Source: Halicephalobus mephisto (Eukaryota; Nematoda; Chromadorea; Rhabditida; Panagrolaimidae). From it: DNA of 64,000 bases. The notes under the pieces were generated by a model. It saw only the letters and a program-made list of their open reading frames with translations. It made no database searches and was not told the DNA's origin. Positions within the stretch are counted from its first letter, which is position 1. Each line of letters opens with the position of its first letter. A program made the translations under genes and the position numbers. The DNA lies in assembly GCA_009193035.1 (NCBI GenBank), contig SWDT01000038.1:310001-374000 (forward strand), given 5' to 3'. Positions 20,565 to 32,699 of this stretch are shown here, one piece after another.

Positions 20565-23187
20565 TTAACAGTAAAATGCAATATGACGTGAATTTCCTTC
20601 GACAATGGATAACCTAGGTTTGTTGAGATTCGGAGGTCGAATAGTTGCCATTTTGTCCTCGATATTTTCATGTTTGATGGTATTTTTGTATCCTTTAGAA
20701 GTAATTATTAAAGGAATTTCCACTTCGATCCCAGGCAAAGCAGTAAATCTCATAACATAACTTAGGGATACGATGTTAGGTTCTTCCGTCCGACTTGATT
20801 GTTGAGTTGGGACGGCATTTTCGGGGATTTTGAGTGACTGAATTTCAAATTCCTTCTCAGTTTTTCCTTTTACTCGTCCGAGAACATTGCTATCCATCAA
20901 ATGTTCAAGGAGTTTTTTTTCATTAATATGTTCATAACGACTCATCGCTTCAAACTGAGTTTTCAACACCAGCTGTATCCGACAATCTTTTAGCATTTTT
21001 CGAGTGCTGTTTTTTATACAGACTTTGACTGGAATAGCCTAAAAATCATAATATTATAAAAATTCAGATTATTTTTGTGAAATTACTTTGACACAAATTT
21101 CCGAAATTTGTTAGAAACTAAAGTAGCTTGAAATTTCGTTTTTGAGTGGAAAATTATTTCGTCATCAATTTTCTGGAATTATATTCTTTCCAAACAGATC
21201 TAGAAGTCTCTAACTTAGGGTATATGGAGTACACAACCCTCCAAAGTTGACGATTATATATGAAAATAATATAAACACACGAAAAATTGCATCAAAGTCC
21301 TTCTTCGAAAATAAATTTCTCATTTACGTAAAAACGATATATCTTTACTCACCTCCCCAAGCCGGAACCCTGTTCTTGGCATGATGATTTTGAGATATAC
21401 TGTTCCAAAGGGCAAAGAGCAGACTGTGAAGTCGACTTCGTCCTTGTACTCTATCTGCCTCATGATGGCAGAAGGAACGTCATCGAAATACGACCTGGAG
21501 ACGACCAAAAATGGAAAAACCTCCGTTCTTGTTGCATGTTGAGTATTTGCAACCATGTTCACTCTTATACTGTATCTAATTGTTCCAAATTGACTTTCAT
21601 AACTACTAGGACATGATTCCGGAATCACCACTTGGAAGCCAAATTGGTGTCTCCCCGTCCTGAGTGCCATGGAGTTTTTGCAGAGATTTACAACAACATT
21701 CATGTATTCCTAGAAACACTTGATAAGTAGTTAAATTAAACACCATATTATTTTTAAATACAAAATGAACTTTAATGCGAAATTATCTCAACACGAATTC
21801 TTAGAACTTTCCACTCAAGACCCAAAATTATTAAATTTAGTGTTTATATAGGAATAATTATAATCAAACTATTACAAATAAAATTAAAAATGGAGTTTGT
21901 TGTTGAATGATTTTGGAATTTTTAGAAAATAAGGTAACTTGCAATTTTAGTTCTCGATAGTGATTATTTCGTAATTAATTTTTGAAGGTATTTTACCTAG
22001 ATAAATCCAACTTTTTGGATTAGAGTATATAGAACGCACAACCCCCTATCCACCCTCGAGAGTTCACTTCCATATATGAAAATATTAACTAACATCCTAG
22101 AAATCATAACGTTAAAACAATTCATCGAAAATAAATTTTTTTTATATTTCATATTGTAAAAATTAAAGATGAATTTTTGAAATAAAATAGTTCCTATACG
22201 AATTTATAGAACTTGGTAGAAACTAAAATAACCTAAAATTTCGAGTCCGTAATTCCACACAATTTCGAAATTAATTTTTAGGATTGTATTTTTCTGGCTG
22301 TACGATGGTTGCTTCCGAGCGACGTTTGGTCCACATTTTTCTCCTTTTCGATTTGCGCTGATTTCGAAATTCTTTTTAAATTAATTCTTTCTTACTTGAC
22401 TGAGATATTAAGTTAATTATAAAAAATTAATATAAAAAAAATGAGATAAGTCTTGTGAAATAGAAGGAACAAATGTCGCTGGAGGCAACTGTCGTACAGC
22501 TTGTTCTTCTTAAATGCATTTGGAACTTTTTGGATTAGAGTATATAGGATACATGACCCTCTATCCACCTTCGAGGGTTCATTTCTATATATGAAAGTAT
22601 TAACAAACATCCTAGAAATCGCATTAACACTCATAATCCCCTCGAAATCAGATTATTTTTTGTTTTTAATAAAACTAACCTTTTCTGTTTCGTAAATTTT
22701 GTCCGTGTGAATGTTGACCCATCCTGTTTTCCCGATGCCTTTGACTTCTGCATAAAGCTCCCTGACCACAGTATCCGGATCGGCGGAATCAACAATGACC
22801 TGGGCTTGAAGAGTCTCTCCGCTGAGGATTCTGCTTTCCGCAAGTACCAGATTTATGGCCGCAGTTGGCATCTGAAAACAATGAAAAAATTTAAAATCGA
22901 TAAAAAACAATAATTTGCAAAAATAAGAAAACTGAAATATTGATCAATAAAGAAATCTTGAATGTTGTGAAATAAGCTCAATCATCGAAAGATTGATGGA
23001 ACTAAAATTGACAACAGCATTTTTTAGGCTAATTTTTCGACAATATTGAACATAACAGACAAGGAAAATTCTTGATGAATAAGTTATGAACAAACTTGCA
23101 ATATATTTTTTAAAACAAAAAAACTAAAAGCGTGGAAAATAGACTTACAACTCTTTGGTCGTTGTCCATTTCTGGATATTTACTCAT
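20565..23187 (-). CDS. Arrestin domain-containing protein (alpha-arrestin type)
   Basis: Four exons on the complement (23187-23149, 22871-22680, 21709-21353, 21038-20565) give 353 residues. Alpha-arrestins are cytosolic adaptors in membrane-protein trafficking, often linking cargo to Nedd4-type ubiquitin ligases. The arrestin N-domain starts with AINLVLAESRILSGETLQAQV and continues through YAEVKGIGKTGW, RTGRHQFGFQVVIPESCPSSYE and IRYSIRVNM. The C-domain includes FRLGEAIPVKVCIKNSTRKM and ends with VEIPLIITSKG. No PPxY motif is seen in the tail, so a direct WW-domain contact is not evident. The first exon encodes only 13 residues; an in-frame stop lies upstream of its ATG. Without that exon, the ATG at 22871 directly after TTTTCAG would give 340 residues. 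Confidence 0.92.
21990..22625. repeat. Duplicated intronic segment and half-copy of an inverted-repeat element
   Basis: A block with TTTTGGATTAGAGTATATAG, CCCTCTATCCACC and ATATATGAAARTATTAAC occurs at about 22010-22100 and again at 22530-22620, with a looser copy at 21190-21260. Between them, 22465-22510 carries GAACAAATGTCGCTGGAGGC and CTGTCGTACAG, matching an end of the element at 45.4-45.9 kb. All are inside an arrestin intron. Confidence 0.65.
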
Positions 23188-23548
23188 TTTAGAAGCTTTT
23201 AAGGACTATTCGTACATCCTGCGACAGGAAGATCCAGAAGGTGAACAAAAAGCGAAAACCGAATGCTGGGACCCAAATACTGGCACAGAACGGAGCTGCT
23301 TCTTCAAATTTCAAAGCATTTTGCAAAAAAAAGCATATCGTTGACAAACTGACAAAAAGCAAAAAATCCGCTGCTGTGCCACCTGTGCTGGGGATAATAA
23401 AATCATAAATATTGCCTGAGGGAATAAACACAAAATTACTTACCGTTTCTACTCCAATACAGTTCATCATTAACATTTTTGGGTATTTTTATACAGTAAA
23501 TAGTAGAATAATACAGCTTGAATAGTTTGATAACCAATAATAATAAAA

Positions 23549-24327
23549 ATGGATCAGAATAAAAGGTATAACGTACTTGGTTCACAGATCTTCTTCGATA
23601 TGATAGATCAACTGGTTGAAATATATAAAGTTTCGTCTCGGGACCACGTGGGAAACGGGGAGATATCAGAACTATTTGATATATCAATAATACGTGAAAA
23701 TAGAAATAATAGTAATAATAACAATGGAATCGATAACCAACACTTTAATTCATAAAAAACCAATTAATTGATAAACAGGGAATTTCGCTTCAGGACTAGG
23801 TAGAAGCTAGGAAGATATTAGAATTATTTGATATATCAATAACGTGCAGAAGTAAAAATAACAAAAAAAATAATAGTATAGGTAGCACGTCTACTTCTAC
23901 TACAGTACTAGAGGTAATTGATACGCAGGGATTTTCGCTTCGGGACCAGATGGAAGATATCAAAAATATTTGATATATCAACAATGTGTAAAAATAAAAA
24001 TAACAGTATAGGTAGCACAAGTCTACTTCGACTACAGTACTAGAGGTAATTGATGCGCAGGGATTTTCGCTCCGGGACCTTGTTTTTTGATTTAATTGGA
24101 TTTTAACAAGATAAATTTATCCACATCAGACAATTTGAATAAAAATTGTTTTAAAAACAAGAAAATAAGGATTTTTTTACTTGTGCCGAGAATTGGAGGA
24201 CATAGAAGTCAGTTTTGCCTCTGGCGTTACTCAATTAGCTCTGGCAAAGGAATGGAGAAGGTCGGCTTTGGCCCAAATACATGTTCAGCTTTCTAACTTC
24301 GGCAAAAAGGATTTAAAACAAACACAT
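23549..24327 (+). CDS. Candidate gene fragment: two possible exons, unknown protein
   Basis: Two non-repetitive stretches look coding. The first (23549-23629) reads MDQNKRYNVLGSQIFFDMID and on to EIYK, and may end at a GTTTCG donor. The second (about 24176-24327, including its stop) reads ELEDIEVSFASGVTQLALAK and on to SNFGKKDLKQTH. Between them lie three copies of a repeat. I could not find a junction that links the two with a standard acceptor, so they may be parts of one gene with a missing middle exon, two genes, or decayed remnants. Both peptides look helical. No family is recognised. Confidence 0.3.
23620..24085. repeat. Three tandem copies of a TTCGCTTCGGGACC / GATATATCAA unit
   Basis: Each copy of about 130-155 bp contains TTCGNCTCGGGACC, then AGATATC...ATTTGATATATCAA, then a run such as AATAATAACAATRG. 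The last two copies share GTCTACTTC and ACTACAGTACTAGAGGTAAT almost exactly. Confidence 0.75.
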
Positions 24328-24589
24328 TAAAAATAAAATTAAACTTTACGGACTTGCATAAAATCCAGTATGAACAAATTGCCGGAGGAAATTTCGAGCA
24401 ATATCGGAGTGGTTTTATTTTTGAACAAATGTTCGACGATAAACAATTTCAAAAATATTTCTAGAAAACTTTTATTTTACATTGAAAATCGAATATTAGA
24501 AATTACAACGAAATATTATATTTTCATTCCGTACAGTAACCAGTTTTATAATACAGGTTTAAAGAGACCAATGTTCCGTTTCGTCAAAA

Positions 24590-25250
24590 ATCACGGTCAG
24601 GGTTCGAGGTCGAAATTTGGACTTTTCGCATTGAGACAAAATTTAAAAAATTTTAATTTTTCGTGTTGAGACAAACTTTTAAAACTTTAATTTTTCGTGT
24701 TGAGACAAAATTTTAAAATTTAAACTTTTCGTGTTGAGACAGAATTTTTAAAATTTTAATTTTTCGTGATAAAATAACATTTATGAATTTTTTTATTTGG
24801 AAAAGTTATTTTATCTAAATTGATAGAACTTAATGTCTGAATTTCCGAATTCAAACATAACTTGCGAGTCCATCCTAGCACGGAAATTCTAATTTCGACC
24901 TTGAACTCTGATCGTCAGCTTTGATAAAACGAAGCACAAGTTGTTCAATTTTGGTTCTGACACATACGGTAGTTCCATTCAGAGGTAGTGAAATTACTTA
25001 ATTATAGATTATTTTAGGTGAAATTAAGTATATTAAAAATACTTAACTTAAAGGCTCTAAATTATTTTTTTCTAATAAAAATTAACTCCATCGTTTAATT
25101 CTAATTATTTAAAAAAACTATTAATTTTGAATTTTTACTTAAAAAATCAAACCTATTACTTTTTTAGTAATTTTTAAAAACTACCTAAAATACTACCAAA
25201 ACAGAAAAGAATATTCGTGCTGGAACCAAAATTTAGCAACTTGATTTCTT
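24590..25250. repeat. GAGACAAAATTTAAAA repeat and AT-rich intergenic DNA
   Basis: Four short copies of TTTCGTGTTGAGACAAAATTT (24625-24770) and a block with GATCGTCAGCTTTGATAAAACGAAG (24905-24940), a family also seen near 6.4, 12.6, 33.2, 39.8 and 58.0 kb. AT-rich sequence follows to the globin stop; nothing coding is seen. Confidence 0.6.
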
Positions 25251-25276
25251 CTCTTTAGAATTTTGCGATTAAAGTT

Positions 25277-26792
25277 CTAGCCATTTCGAGCACTGACCAT
25301 GGTTGGGGGCTTCAGGAATCCTTCTTCACATTCCAGAATCGTCGACGTGAAGCATTCATCACTAAGTCTGCTTTCGCTGCTTGGAGAAACGGATCTCGAA
25401 GGAAGAGCCAATTCTGTGGTTGAAAATGAATCAATGCTGGGTTTCTTCTTTCTAATTGAGTTGTTTGAGCCCGTCGAGAAACTATTGCTTGTCCTCCTTA
25501 ATCTTCTCATTTCGTTGTAATATCCATCTCTCACGGATGAAAAGACCTAAAACCATATATTAATCATAAAAGTCCCCAAATGCAGTGAATTGGAATTGAT
25601 TATAATTCTCAAAGTTGTTTACGAAAAAAACGTAATTTTTGAAATTTCGGACTTTAACGAACTCTTGAGGAAAAACAAACCATAGTGACGAATTGGGAGA
25701 AGGCACTGAGTGTTTGGTGGGCTGGATGCTGGGCAGAATCCAGAAAACAACATTCTTTTGTGGTGGCGTCAGCTACAGTGGCGAAGAAATCAGCCTTGAA
25801 TCCGATGGATCTGAACTGCACAAATTTCTCTCCGAATTCCTCCGCCATCCGTTTTATCTAAATACCGTAATTAGAAGTAGTTATTTAAGTAAAACCAACC
25901 TCGTCGAGGAAGTCAATGTTACAAACCGTTTTTTTGAGCAGGATCTTGATGCTTTCTTCGACTTCTTCTCGTTGGTCCTGGGCAAGCGTCACGTAAAATT
26001 TTGCAAAATCTGGTCGTAACTCTGCAGCCCGCTTCAGAATCCGCTTCCCTACAACTTCATGAGGATTCTGGAAGCAGCTCTGGATCAACTGACGATATCT
26101 GACAGGAACTGGATGCTTCAACTTGATGCTGTTGCTTCTTTCGCTGCTGGCGCTTCCGGAACGATTCCTACGCCATTCAGGCCTGTCTACTTGTAATCTT
26201 TTTTCATCATCTAAAAATAACCATAATATTAAAAAAATAAAAGAATAAATCAGAAAAACTTGGATTTTTAAAGAAAAATCGAGGATTTTAGGTAAAAGAA
26301 GAAAAAAACGAACGCGAGAGAGAGAGGACAGAGCGAGTCGATTTTTGTAGAATTGCCATGTTTGCCAATCTTCTGCTTCCACTCGCTCCTGCGCGGGAAT
26401 TCAAAAATTTAAAAAATAAACTTTAAATTTTCTTAACACGAATTTCCCGAATTTGTCAGAATTATCCTTAAAGAAAAATAGAGTCGCAAATTTACTATTT
26501 TTTAAATATTTTTTTTTGCGCGGGAATTCAAAAAAGTTTAAATTTTTTAAAATTCTAAAAAAGTTTAAATTTTTTAAAATTTTTGTTATAAAAAAAATTA
26601 CTTACCGACAACGAGAAAACCGTCGTTACAACTGATCGAGGTCCCGACGCGAATTGTCGGGGGTTGGGAGAGTTTTCCGGAGTGAACTGGCTGTCCTCGA
26701 TCCGGCGCTGACTGTCTTCTATTTTTTGACTTTTCGCCGGATTCCTTGATTTTACTTTCTTGTACAGCATGTTTGGAAGAATCACTACCCAT
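25277..26792 (-). CDS. Nematode globin with N-myristoylation signal; haem-ligand histidines apparently absent
   Basis: Four exons on the complement (26792-26606, 26210-25900, 25857-25681, 25546-25277) give 314 residues. The globin fold spans about 98-235: RYRQLIQSCFQNPHEVVGKR (A-B helices), LRPDFAKFYVTLAQDQREEV (C-E), FGEKFVQFRSIGFKADFF (F-G) and FLDSAQHPAHQTLSAFSQFV (H). MGSDSSK at the N-terminus fits the myristoylation consensus, followed by a charged extension. The C-terminal 75 residues are Ser/Arg-rich and basic, probably regulatory. Aligned by eye, Phe178 occupies the proximal F8 position and an acidic residue near 148 the distal E7 position. Membrane-associated nematode globins are thought to act in redox or gas sensing; here haem binding itself is doubtful. 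Confidence 0.85.
26282..26405 (-). repeat. CGCGGGAATTC / TGGCAA / GAGAGAGCGAG dispersed element
   Basis: On the complement it reads GAATTCCCGCGCAGGAGCGAG...TTGGCAAACATGGCAATTC...CGACTCGCTCTGTCCTCTC, inside the first globin intron. Matching copies lie at 7863-7960, 44632-44760, 48740-48815, 49168-49290 and 49365-49440. Confidence 0.65.
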
Positions 26793-26879
26793 TTTTGAAT
26801 AGATTAATTTTTTTAACTCTGAAAAATTAAATTTCTTTAATTTCAAAAAAAAATAATTTTTCAATTTCGGAAAATTTGA

Positions 26880-27040
26880 TTTTTTTATTTTTAAGAAATT
26901 AATTTTTAAAAAAATTACTTTTTTTAAAATTTTTAAGAAATTAATTTTTTTTTATTTTTTTAAAAATTAATTTCTTAAAAATAAAAAAAAATAAAAAAGT
27001 AAAATTTTTTTAAAAATTAATTTTTTAAAAAATTAATTTT
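26880..27040. other. AT-only inverted repeat upstream of globin
   Basis: About 160 bp of almost pure A/T in which AAATTTTTAAGAAATTAATT on the left is mirrored by AAAAATTAATTTCTTAAAAA on the right. It is able to extrude a cruciform. It is the 5' flank of the globin gene, so a promoter role is possible but unproven. Confidence 0.5.
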
Positions 27041-27179
27041 TTTTAAAATTAAAATTATTGTCACGTTCCAATTTTCGAATAAATTTGAAAAATAAAAAAC
27101 ACGGGGGTTGCCATGGGTAATTGAAATAAGTTTTTTCAACCATAAAAATTATGAAAAAATTTCAACTATGAAAAATGAC

Positions 27180-27950
27180 AAAATTGAAACCTAAAATTAA
27201 CCAAGGACCAAAGGCCGTCCAAACGTGATGCCTGAGGTGAGAAGCAGGGCTTTGGTCTGAAGAAGACAAAATAGGATTATTGGACTCATTTTGTCTTCTG
27301 TCTTAAGAACTTCACACTAGAAAATAAATTAGCCATCACCAAATGGAAAAAATTACATTTGATGTCACAGAAATGAGAAAATCAAAAACAGAAACCTTAG
27401 ATTTGAGTTACACCTTCTGCTTAAAAAAATTAAAAAATAAAAAAAAATCAAAGATAAAAAAATTTTTTAAATTAAAAAAAATAAAACAGAAAAAATCGAA
27501 AATTTCAAAGTTTAAATTAAAATAAAATTTTTAAAATTTAAAAATTTCAAGTTTTAAATTAAAAAAAATAAAACAGAAAAAATCGAAAATTTCAAAAATT
27601 TTAAAAAATTAAAAATTTCAAATTTTAAATTAAAATAAAATTTTTAAAAATCGAAAATTAAAAATATTATGAAAATTGTAAATTAACTTTATTAAGTATT
27701 TTTGAGACGAATTTCTGGAGAATTTTGGAAATTATGGTAGTTCATGTGGAAATTTTGTTTTTCTGTGGGAGTTACTGCGTCATCTTATACGATTTCGTAA
27801 TTAACTATATGTTATCAAAATTAGAAAAAATTTTCTTACAAAATGGTCTCGTGGGGAAAGTTCGAAAACTTTTCAGTTGGGACCAAAAAGTGAAAAAATT
27901 AATGTTTATGTTATTCTGCAAAATTTATTCATAATTACAGTGCTTTAAAA
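27180..27950. other. Intergenic: short hairpin, then AT-rich low complexity
   Basis: At 27258-27302, AAGAAGACAAAAT pairs with ATTTTGTCTTCTGTCTT around a ~15-nt loop. From 27420 to 27670 the sequence is nearly pure A/T. I see no gene; the Lys-rich open frame at 27343-27525 reflects A-richness. Confidence 0.45.
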
Positions 27951-27954
27951 ATAT

Positions 27955-28310
27955 TAAAAATGAACTTTTTTAGAAAATGGTCCTGACACGAAAATTCGAA
28001 AACTTTCCAGTTGGGACCAAAAATGTATGAAATTCTATGTTTATATAATTTTTCAAAATTTAGTCATAATTATAGTGTTTTAAAAATATTAAAAATGAAC
28101 TTTTTTAGAAAATGGTCCTGACACGAAAATTCGGAAACTTTCCAGTTGGGACCAAAAATGTATGAAATTCTATGTTTATATAATTTTTCAAAATTTAGTC
28201 ATAATTACAGTGTTTTAAAAATATTAAAAATGAACTTTTTTAGAAAATGGTCCTGACACGAAAATTCGGAAACTTTCCAGTTGGGACCTGAATTTGCTAG
28301 ATTTAAGTTT
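27955..28310 (-). repeat. 135-bp tandem repeat, reverse orientation
   Basis: Three copies with the marker TAGAAAATGGTCCTGACACG at 27971, 28106 and 28241 (period exactly 135), each with CTTTCCAGTTGGGACC. It is the reverse complement of the unit at 42.65-43.1 kb. A single diverged copy continues to about 28420. Confidence 0.9.
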
Positions 28311-28599
28311 CGTTCTTCAAACATTTAATCACAATTATGGTATTATAAAAGTCCAAAATTAGCGTCATTACGAAATTGTCCCGACACGAAATTTCTAGAA
28401 ACTTAAGTACTCTACAATCTCGGTTTCGCGTGACGATTACTTTGTAATCTTTAGTAATTTCTCATTTTGTTTTCTAAAAGTATACTTTAAATAGTTTTCG
28501 AGGCTTTTAAACTACAGTATACAAAATACGTAACTTTTTAGGAGAACTTTGAAGCTGAAGATTACATATTAAAATGTTGATAAATTTCGAAAATAAACA

Positions 28600-30090
28600 A
28601 CACCAAAAACCCACTGAAATCAGATTATTTTTCTTGTTTGCAAAATTAAAAAATAAAATTTTAATTTTAATAAAAAAATTTTAAAAATCTTGATTTAAAA
28701 AAAATTAAAAAATAAAAAGTTTAATAAAAAAAATTTAAATTTAAATAAAATTTTTAAAAAAATTCTGAATTTAAATAAAATTGAAAAATTTTAATTTTAA
28801 TAAAAAGTTTAAATTTTAAAAAAATTAAAAAATTCTGAATTTAAATAAAATTGAAAAATTTTAATTTTAATAAAAAGTTTAAATTTTAAAAAAATTAAAA
28901 AATAAAAATTTTAATAAAAAAATTTAAATTTAAATAAAATTGAAAAATTTTGAATTAAAAATAAAAAGTTTAAATTTAAACAAAACCAAAGAGTTTCGAA
29001 TTTAAATTAGACTAAAAAACAAAAGTTGCAACCTGAAGCTTTGTGCGCAAGCGAAAATCCAACTTTAGCGGGATTTTACGTAAACGGGCATTCAGAAAAG
29101 CGACTTCCTGTTGAGACAAAACTGAACTTCCTCGACTTGGAGAAAATCAAATGAAGACGCATCGTGTTTTTCGAAATTTTCCGAAAATTGAAACTGACCA
29201 AATTTACGTCATCAAATTTAACAAATTCGTTATAAATAGTTATCTAAATGGGGAAATTGCCCGAGGCAACGGAGCTTTGAGATTTCATTTGCAAAAGTAA
29301 AAATCTACTTTTAACAATAAAATTGAGTGGTTCTAAAATGTCACAAATTCGCCTCGGATGAAAAGGTCGAAAACGGGATTTCAGACCGAAGCAGAATCAT
29401 CCGAAAATCCTCTCTGGATATTTAAAATCTCGAAGTTTTTTAAGCACCAGAAAAATGATATTAAAGACCTTCGGGAAGATTTTTTTTGGAAACTAATCCT
29501 TGGTGCCGAAAAATAGAATTATATTTTTGGTCCGGGTCGAGCTAGTGTGACGTCTTTCGAAAACTAAACGATATTTGGTTTTTCAATTTTAAAACTTATT
29601 TAATTTTTCCAATTTTAAAACTTATTTAATTTTTTAAATTTTAAAACTTATTTAATTTTTTAAATTTCGAAATTATTTCATTTTTTAAATTTCGAAATTA
29701 TTTTATTTTTTTTAATTTCGAAAATTATTTTATTTTTTTTAATTTCGAAAATTATTTTATTCTCAAAAATTTATTTAATTTTGAAAATTATTTTATTTTT
29801 TTTAAATTTCGAAGATTATTTTATTTTCAAAAATTTAAAAATTTATTTTAATTTCGAAATTTTAAAATTTATTTAATTTTTTTAAGTTTTTTAAATTTCA
29901 AAAATTATTTAATTCTTTACAGTTGTTTGATTTTTTCAATTTTTAACAAGTTACTAGACAACTTTAATGATGAAATTTGCATTAAAAATTAGTCTAAAAA
30001 GAGAAAATTAATTTTACAAAATAAAGGACCAAATGTCCTAAGAGATCAAATGCCTAAGAGAAAGAACTACTGTACAGTTTATTTTTATTT
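28600..30090. other. Intergenic AT-rich low complexity with one mixed-composition island
   Basis: 28640-28990 and 29570-29930 are A/T runs of the AAAATTTAAATTTAAATAAA type. Between them, 29020-29570 has ordinary composition but no open frame of useful length on either strand and no recognisable RNA. It could be a decayed gene. Confidence 0.5.
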
Positions 30091-30109
30091 TTTTAAGTCA
30101 ATGTTATGG

Positions 30110-32090
30110 TATATAAAAAAGTCGACATCAAAGTCGAAGTAAAATTCGCAGGTTGCGGGCAATATATAAGTCGACATAAAAGTAAAATTCGCAGGTTGCG
30201 GGCAAGTTTTAGACATATAAGTCGACATAAAAGTAAAATTCGCAGGTTGCGGACAAGTTTTAAATATATAAATCGAGATAAAAATTTGCAGATTGCTTGC
30301 AATATCTTACATGTAAGTCAATATCAAAGTTAAATTTACAGTTTGCACACAACGTTTAAGAAATAATTAATTTTAAAATTCGCACTTTGCCCGCAACATT
30401 TGAGGAACTACATCAAAATTGAAAATTTGCACTTTGCTCGCAACATTTGGGGAACGCGACATGCCTAATTGTTGCAGAAAAGTTCAATTTTACTTTGACT
30501 TTGATGTCGACCTGTTTGTACACATTTGGCACGGACTTTTTGACGCTAATTGCCACATTAGGTAATTTCAAAAACCAAAAATCTTTTTCTAAAAAAATAA
30601 AAAACATTCTTTTCATAAAATTAGGAACCACATGCCCTGAGGGAACATCTGCAAAATAGTACATTTTTTATTTTTTTTAGTGTTTTGTACTTGGATTAAT
30701 CAAAAATAACAATTTTAATTGAAAAAATTTAAAAAAAGTCATTTTTACGAAATGAAGGACAAATGTACAGTTCGTTTTATTTTTAGGCCAGTTTTTTAAT
30801 TTATAAAAAATAATTATAATTAATATTATTTTGAAAACGACAAATTTCGAAATCAAGAAAATTTTTAAAAAATTTAAAATTTAAAAAATTTATTTTTTAA
30901 AATTAGTGTCGAAATTTACAAAATAATCAATTTTAAAATTATAGTTGCAACCTGCACGCAATATTTGAATAATTTTCTAAAGCCTAATGTTGCACGCAAG
31001 CTGCAAATTTGATTCTGATCTTAAATTCTGAATATTAACCTTAATAAAGAAATAAATTTCAAAATTTATAAAATAATCATTTTTAAAATCAAAATTTATA
31101 AAATACTCATTTTTAAAATCAAAATTGCAACCTGCGAGCAATATTTGAATAATTTTCTTAAGCCTGATGTTGCACGCAAGCTGCAAATTTGATTTTGAAG
31201 TCGACTATTTTATAAACGTTTATATTTGTCCCTAAAATGACCGGAAATAATTAATCCAAAAAATTCAGAATTGCCGTAATTCAGGGAGCAAAATCCCAGG
31301 GGATGAACTATGACATAATCGTTCTGAGATGAAAGTTGAACTAGACTGAAGCTTAGTGATGTAAACTTAATCCATGTTTTAAAAAATAAAACCTTAAAAA
31401 AGAAAAAAACGAAAGTTGAAACAGGAAGTAATCCAAAATTTTCATTCTTCTTCGAAATAATGGAACTTCGAAGATTAAGATCCTATTTTTGGAATTTTTA
31501 AAAAATAGTAAATTTAAAAACATCATTTTGTATAAAAAATTTAATACGGAAACGGAAAGTGGGTTAATGGCAGGTTGGCTGTATAAATAACTTCAATTTA
31601 ATGAAATTTGTCGTTTTTCATCAATTTCAATGACGAAATATATAAAGAAATTGACATCAACACCAAAGTTAAATCTGCACATTGCGCGCAACTTTTAGAC
31701 ACAAGTTGATATCAAAGTGAACCTGCAGATTGCGCGCAACTTTTAGACACAGGTCGACATCAAAATTTGCAAGCTGTTTACAATGTTTTATATGTAAGTC
31801 GACATCAAAGTCAAACCTGCAAGTTGCGCGCAATTTTTAGACACAGGTCGACATCAAAGTTAAATCCGCAGGTTGCGCGCAACTTTTAGATACAGGTCGA
31901 GATCAAAGTCAAACCTGCAAGTTGCGCGCAATATCCTGCTAAATAAATCGACATCAAAGTCAAAGTCAAACCTGCAAGTTGCACGCAACGTTTGGGCACA
32001 TAAATTAGTATTAAGATGAAAATCAAACTTGCAGGTTGCGTGCAGCATTTAAGCAGATTGACTTGCTTACTTATTGCATGAAAGTTCAAT
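30110..32090. repeat. Arrays of the TTGCGNGCAA / CTGCAG repeat
   Basis: Three clusters (30110-30460, 30940-31200, 31630-32080). In the first, a 50-55 bp unit AAAATTCGCAGGTTGCGGGCAA...GTCGACATAAAAGT repeats head to tail. In the last, about nine units GACATCAAAGTCAAACCTGC with AAGTTGCGCGCAA follow one another. 31200-31620 between clusters is unremarkable intergenic DNA. Confidence 0.85.
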
Positions 32091-32136
32091 TTTAGTTTGA
32101 CTTTGATGCCGACCTTCATAGAATTCGTCAGAAGTA

Positions 32137-32361
32137 ATGGACTTACTAAAAATATTTTGCAAACGCGCTAAAAGGATTGAGGTTGTTTACGATGCCAAAA
32201 GTTGGACAAACTTTGTCATTAACGAAATCCCGAGGATATTGGTCAGCTGCCAAAGACCGAAATTAGGATATCTATTTATCCCGATATCGAATATTAAATT
32301 CACCGAAAAACCGCAAAATGAACTTTTTCGACGTCAGTTGGCACTGGATTTTTCGGGATAA
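32137..32361 (+). CDS. Hypothetical 74-residue ORF
   Basis: An ATG-to-stop frame just after the repeat cluster in DNA of ordinary composition. The peptide (MDLLKIFCKRAKRIEVVYDA...) has mixed hydrophobic and charged residues. No family is recognised and no splice context supports it. It may be chance. Confidence 0.2.
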   Translation: MDLLKIFCKRAKRIEVVYDAKSWTNFVINEIPRILVSCQRPKLGYLFIPISNIKFTEKPQNELFRRQLALDFSG

Positions 32362-32699
32362 ACGACTTCTTGAAAGTCTTTAAAACAACAAGTTGGGGAT
32401 TTCACGCATTCCTGAGCCGAGAATAGTAAATTGGAATCCAATTTGACGTCCCGAAGCCGATTACGCAAGACTCCCAAACAAACGCAAAGTTTGTCTTTGA
32501 TTTCATATCCTATTTCATCTCAGCCAAGGTTTATAGGACATAAAACAAAATGAGTCACGAACTACTGATCTTATGACGTTCAAAATCAAAAAATCCAGAT
32601 TTTTTCGATTTAAAAAACCCAAAAAGTGGTTTTTGTAAAATGATTAAAACCACATTTCGAGAATGTTTCGAAGATCAATCTTCATCGATACTGTCGACA

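Noticed and set aside
23189..23476. 95-codon complement ORF upstream of arrestin
   Set aside because: No signal-peptide logic, no family, an in-frame stop separates it from the arrestin ATG, and it contains no good splice sites.
30093..32119. Several ORFs of 60-80 codons with LARNLRILLLCRL-like periodicity
   Set aside because: Each is a translation of the CTGCAG/TTGCGNGCAA repeat.
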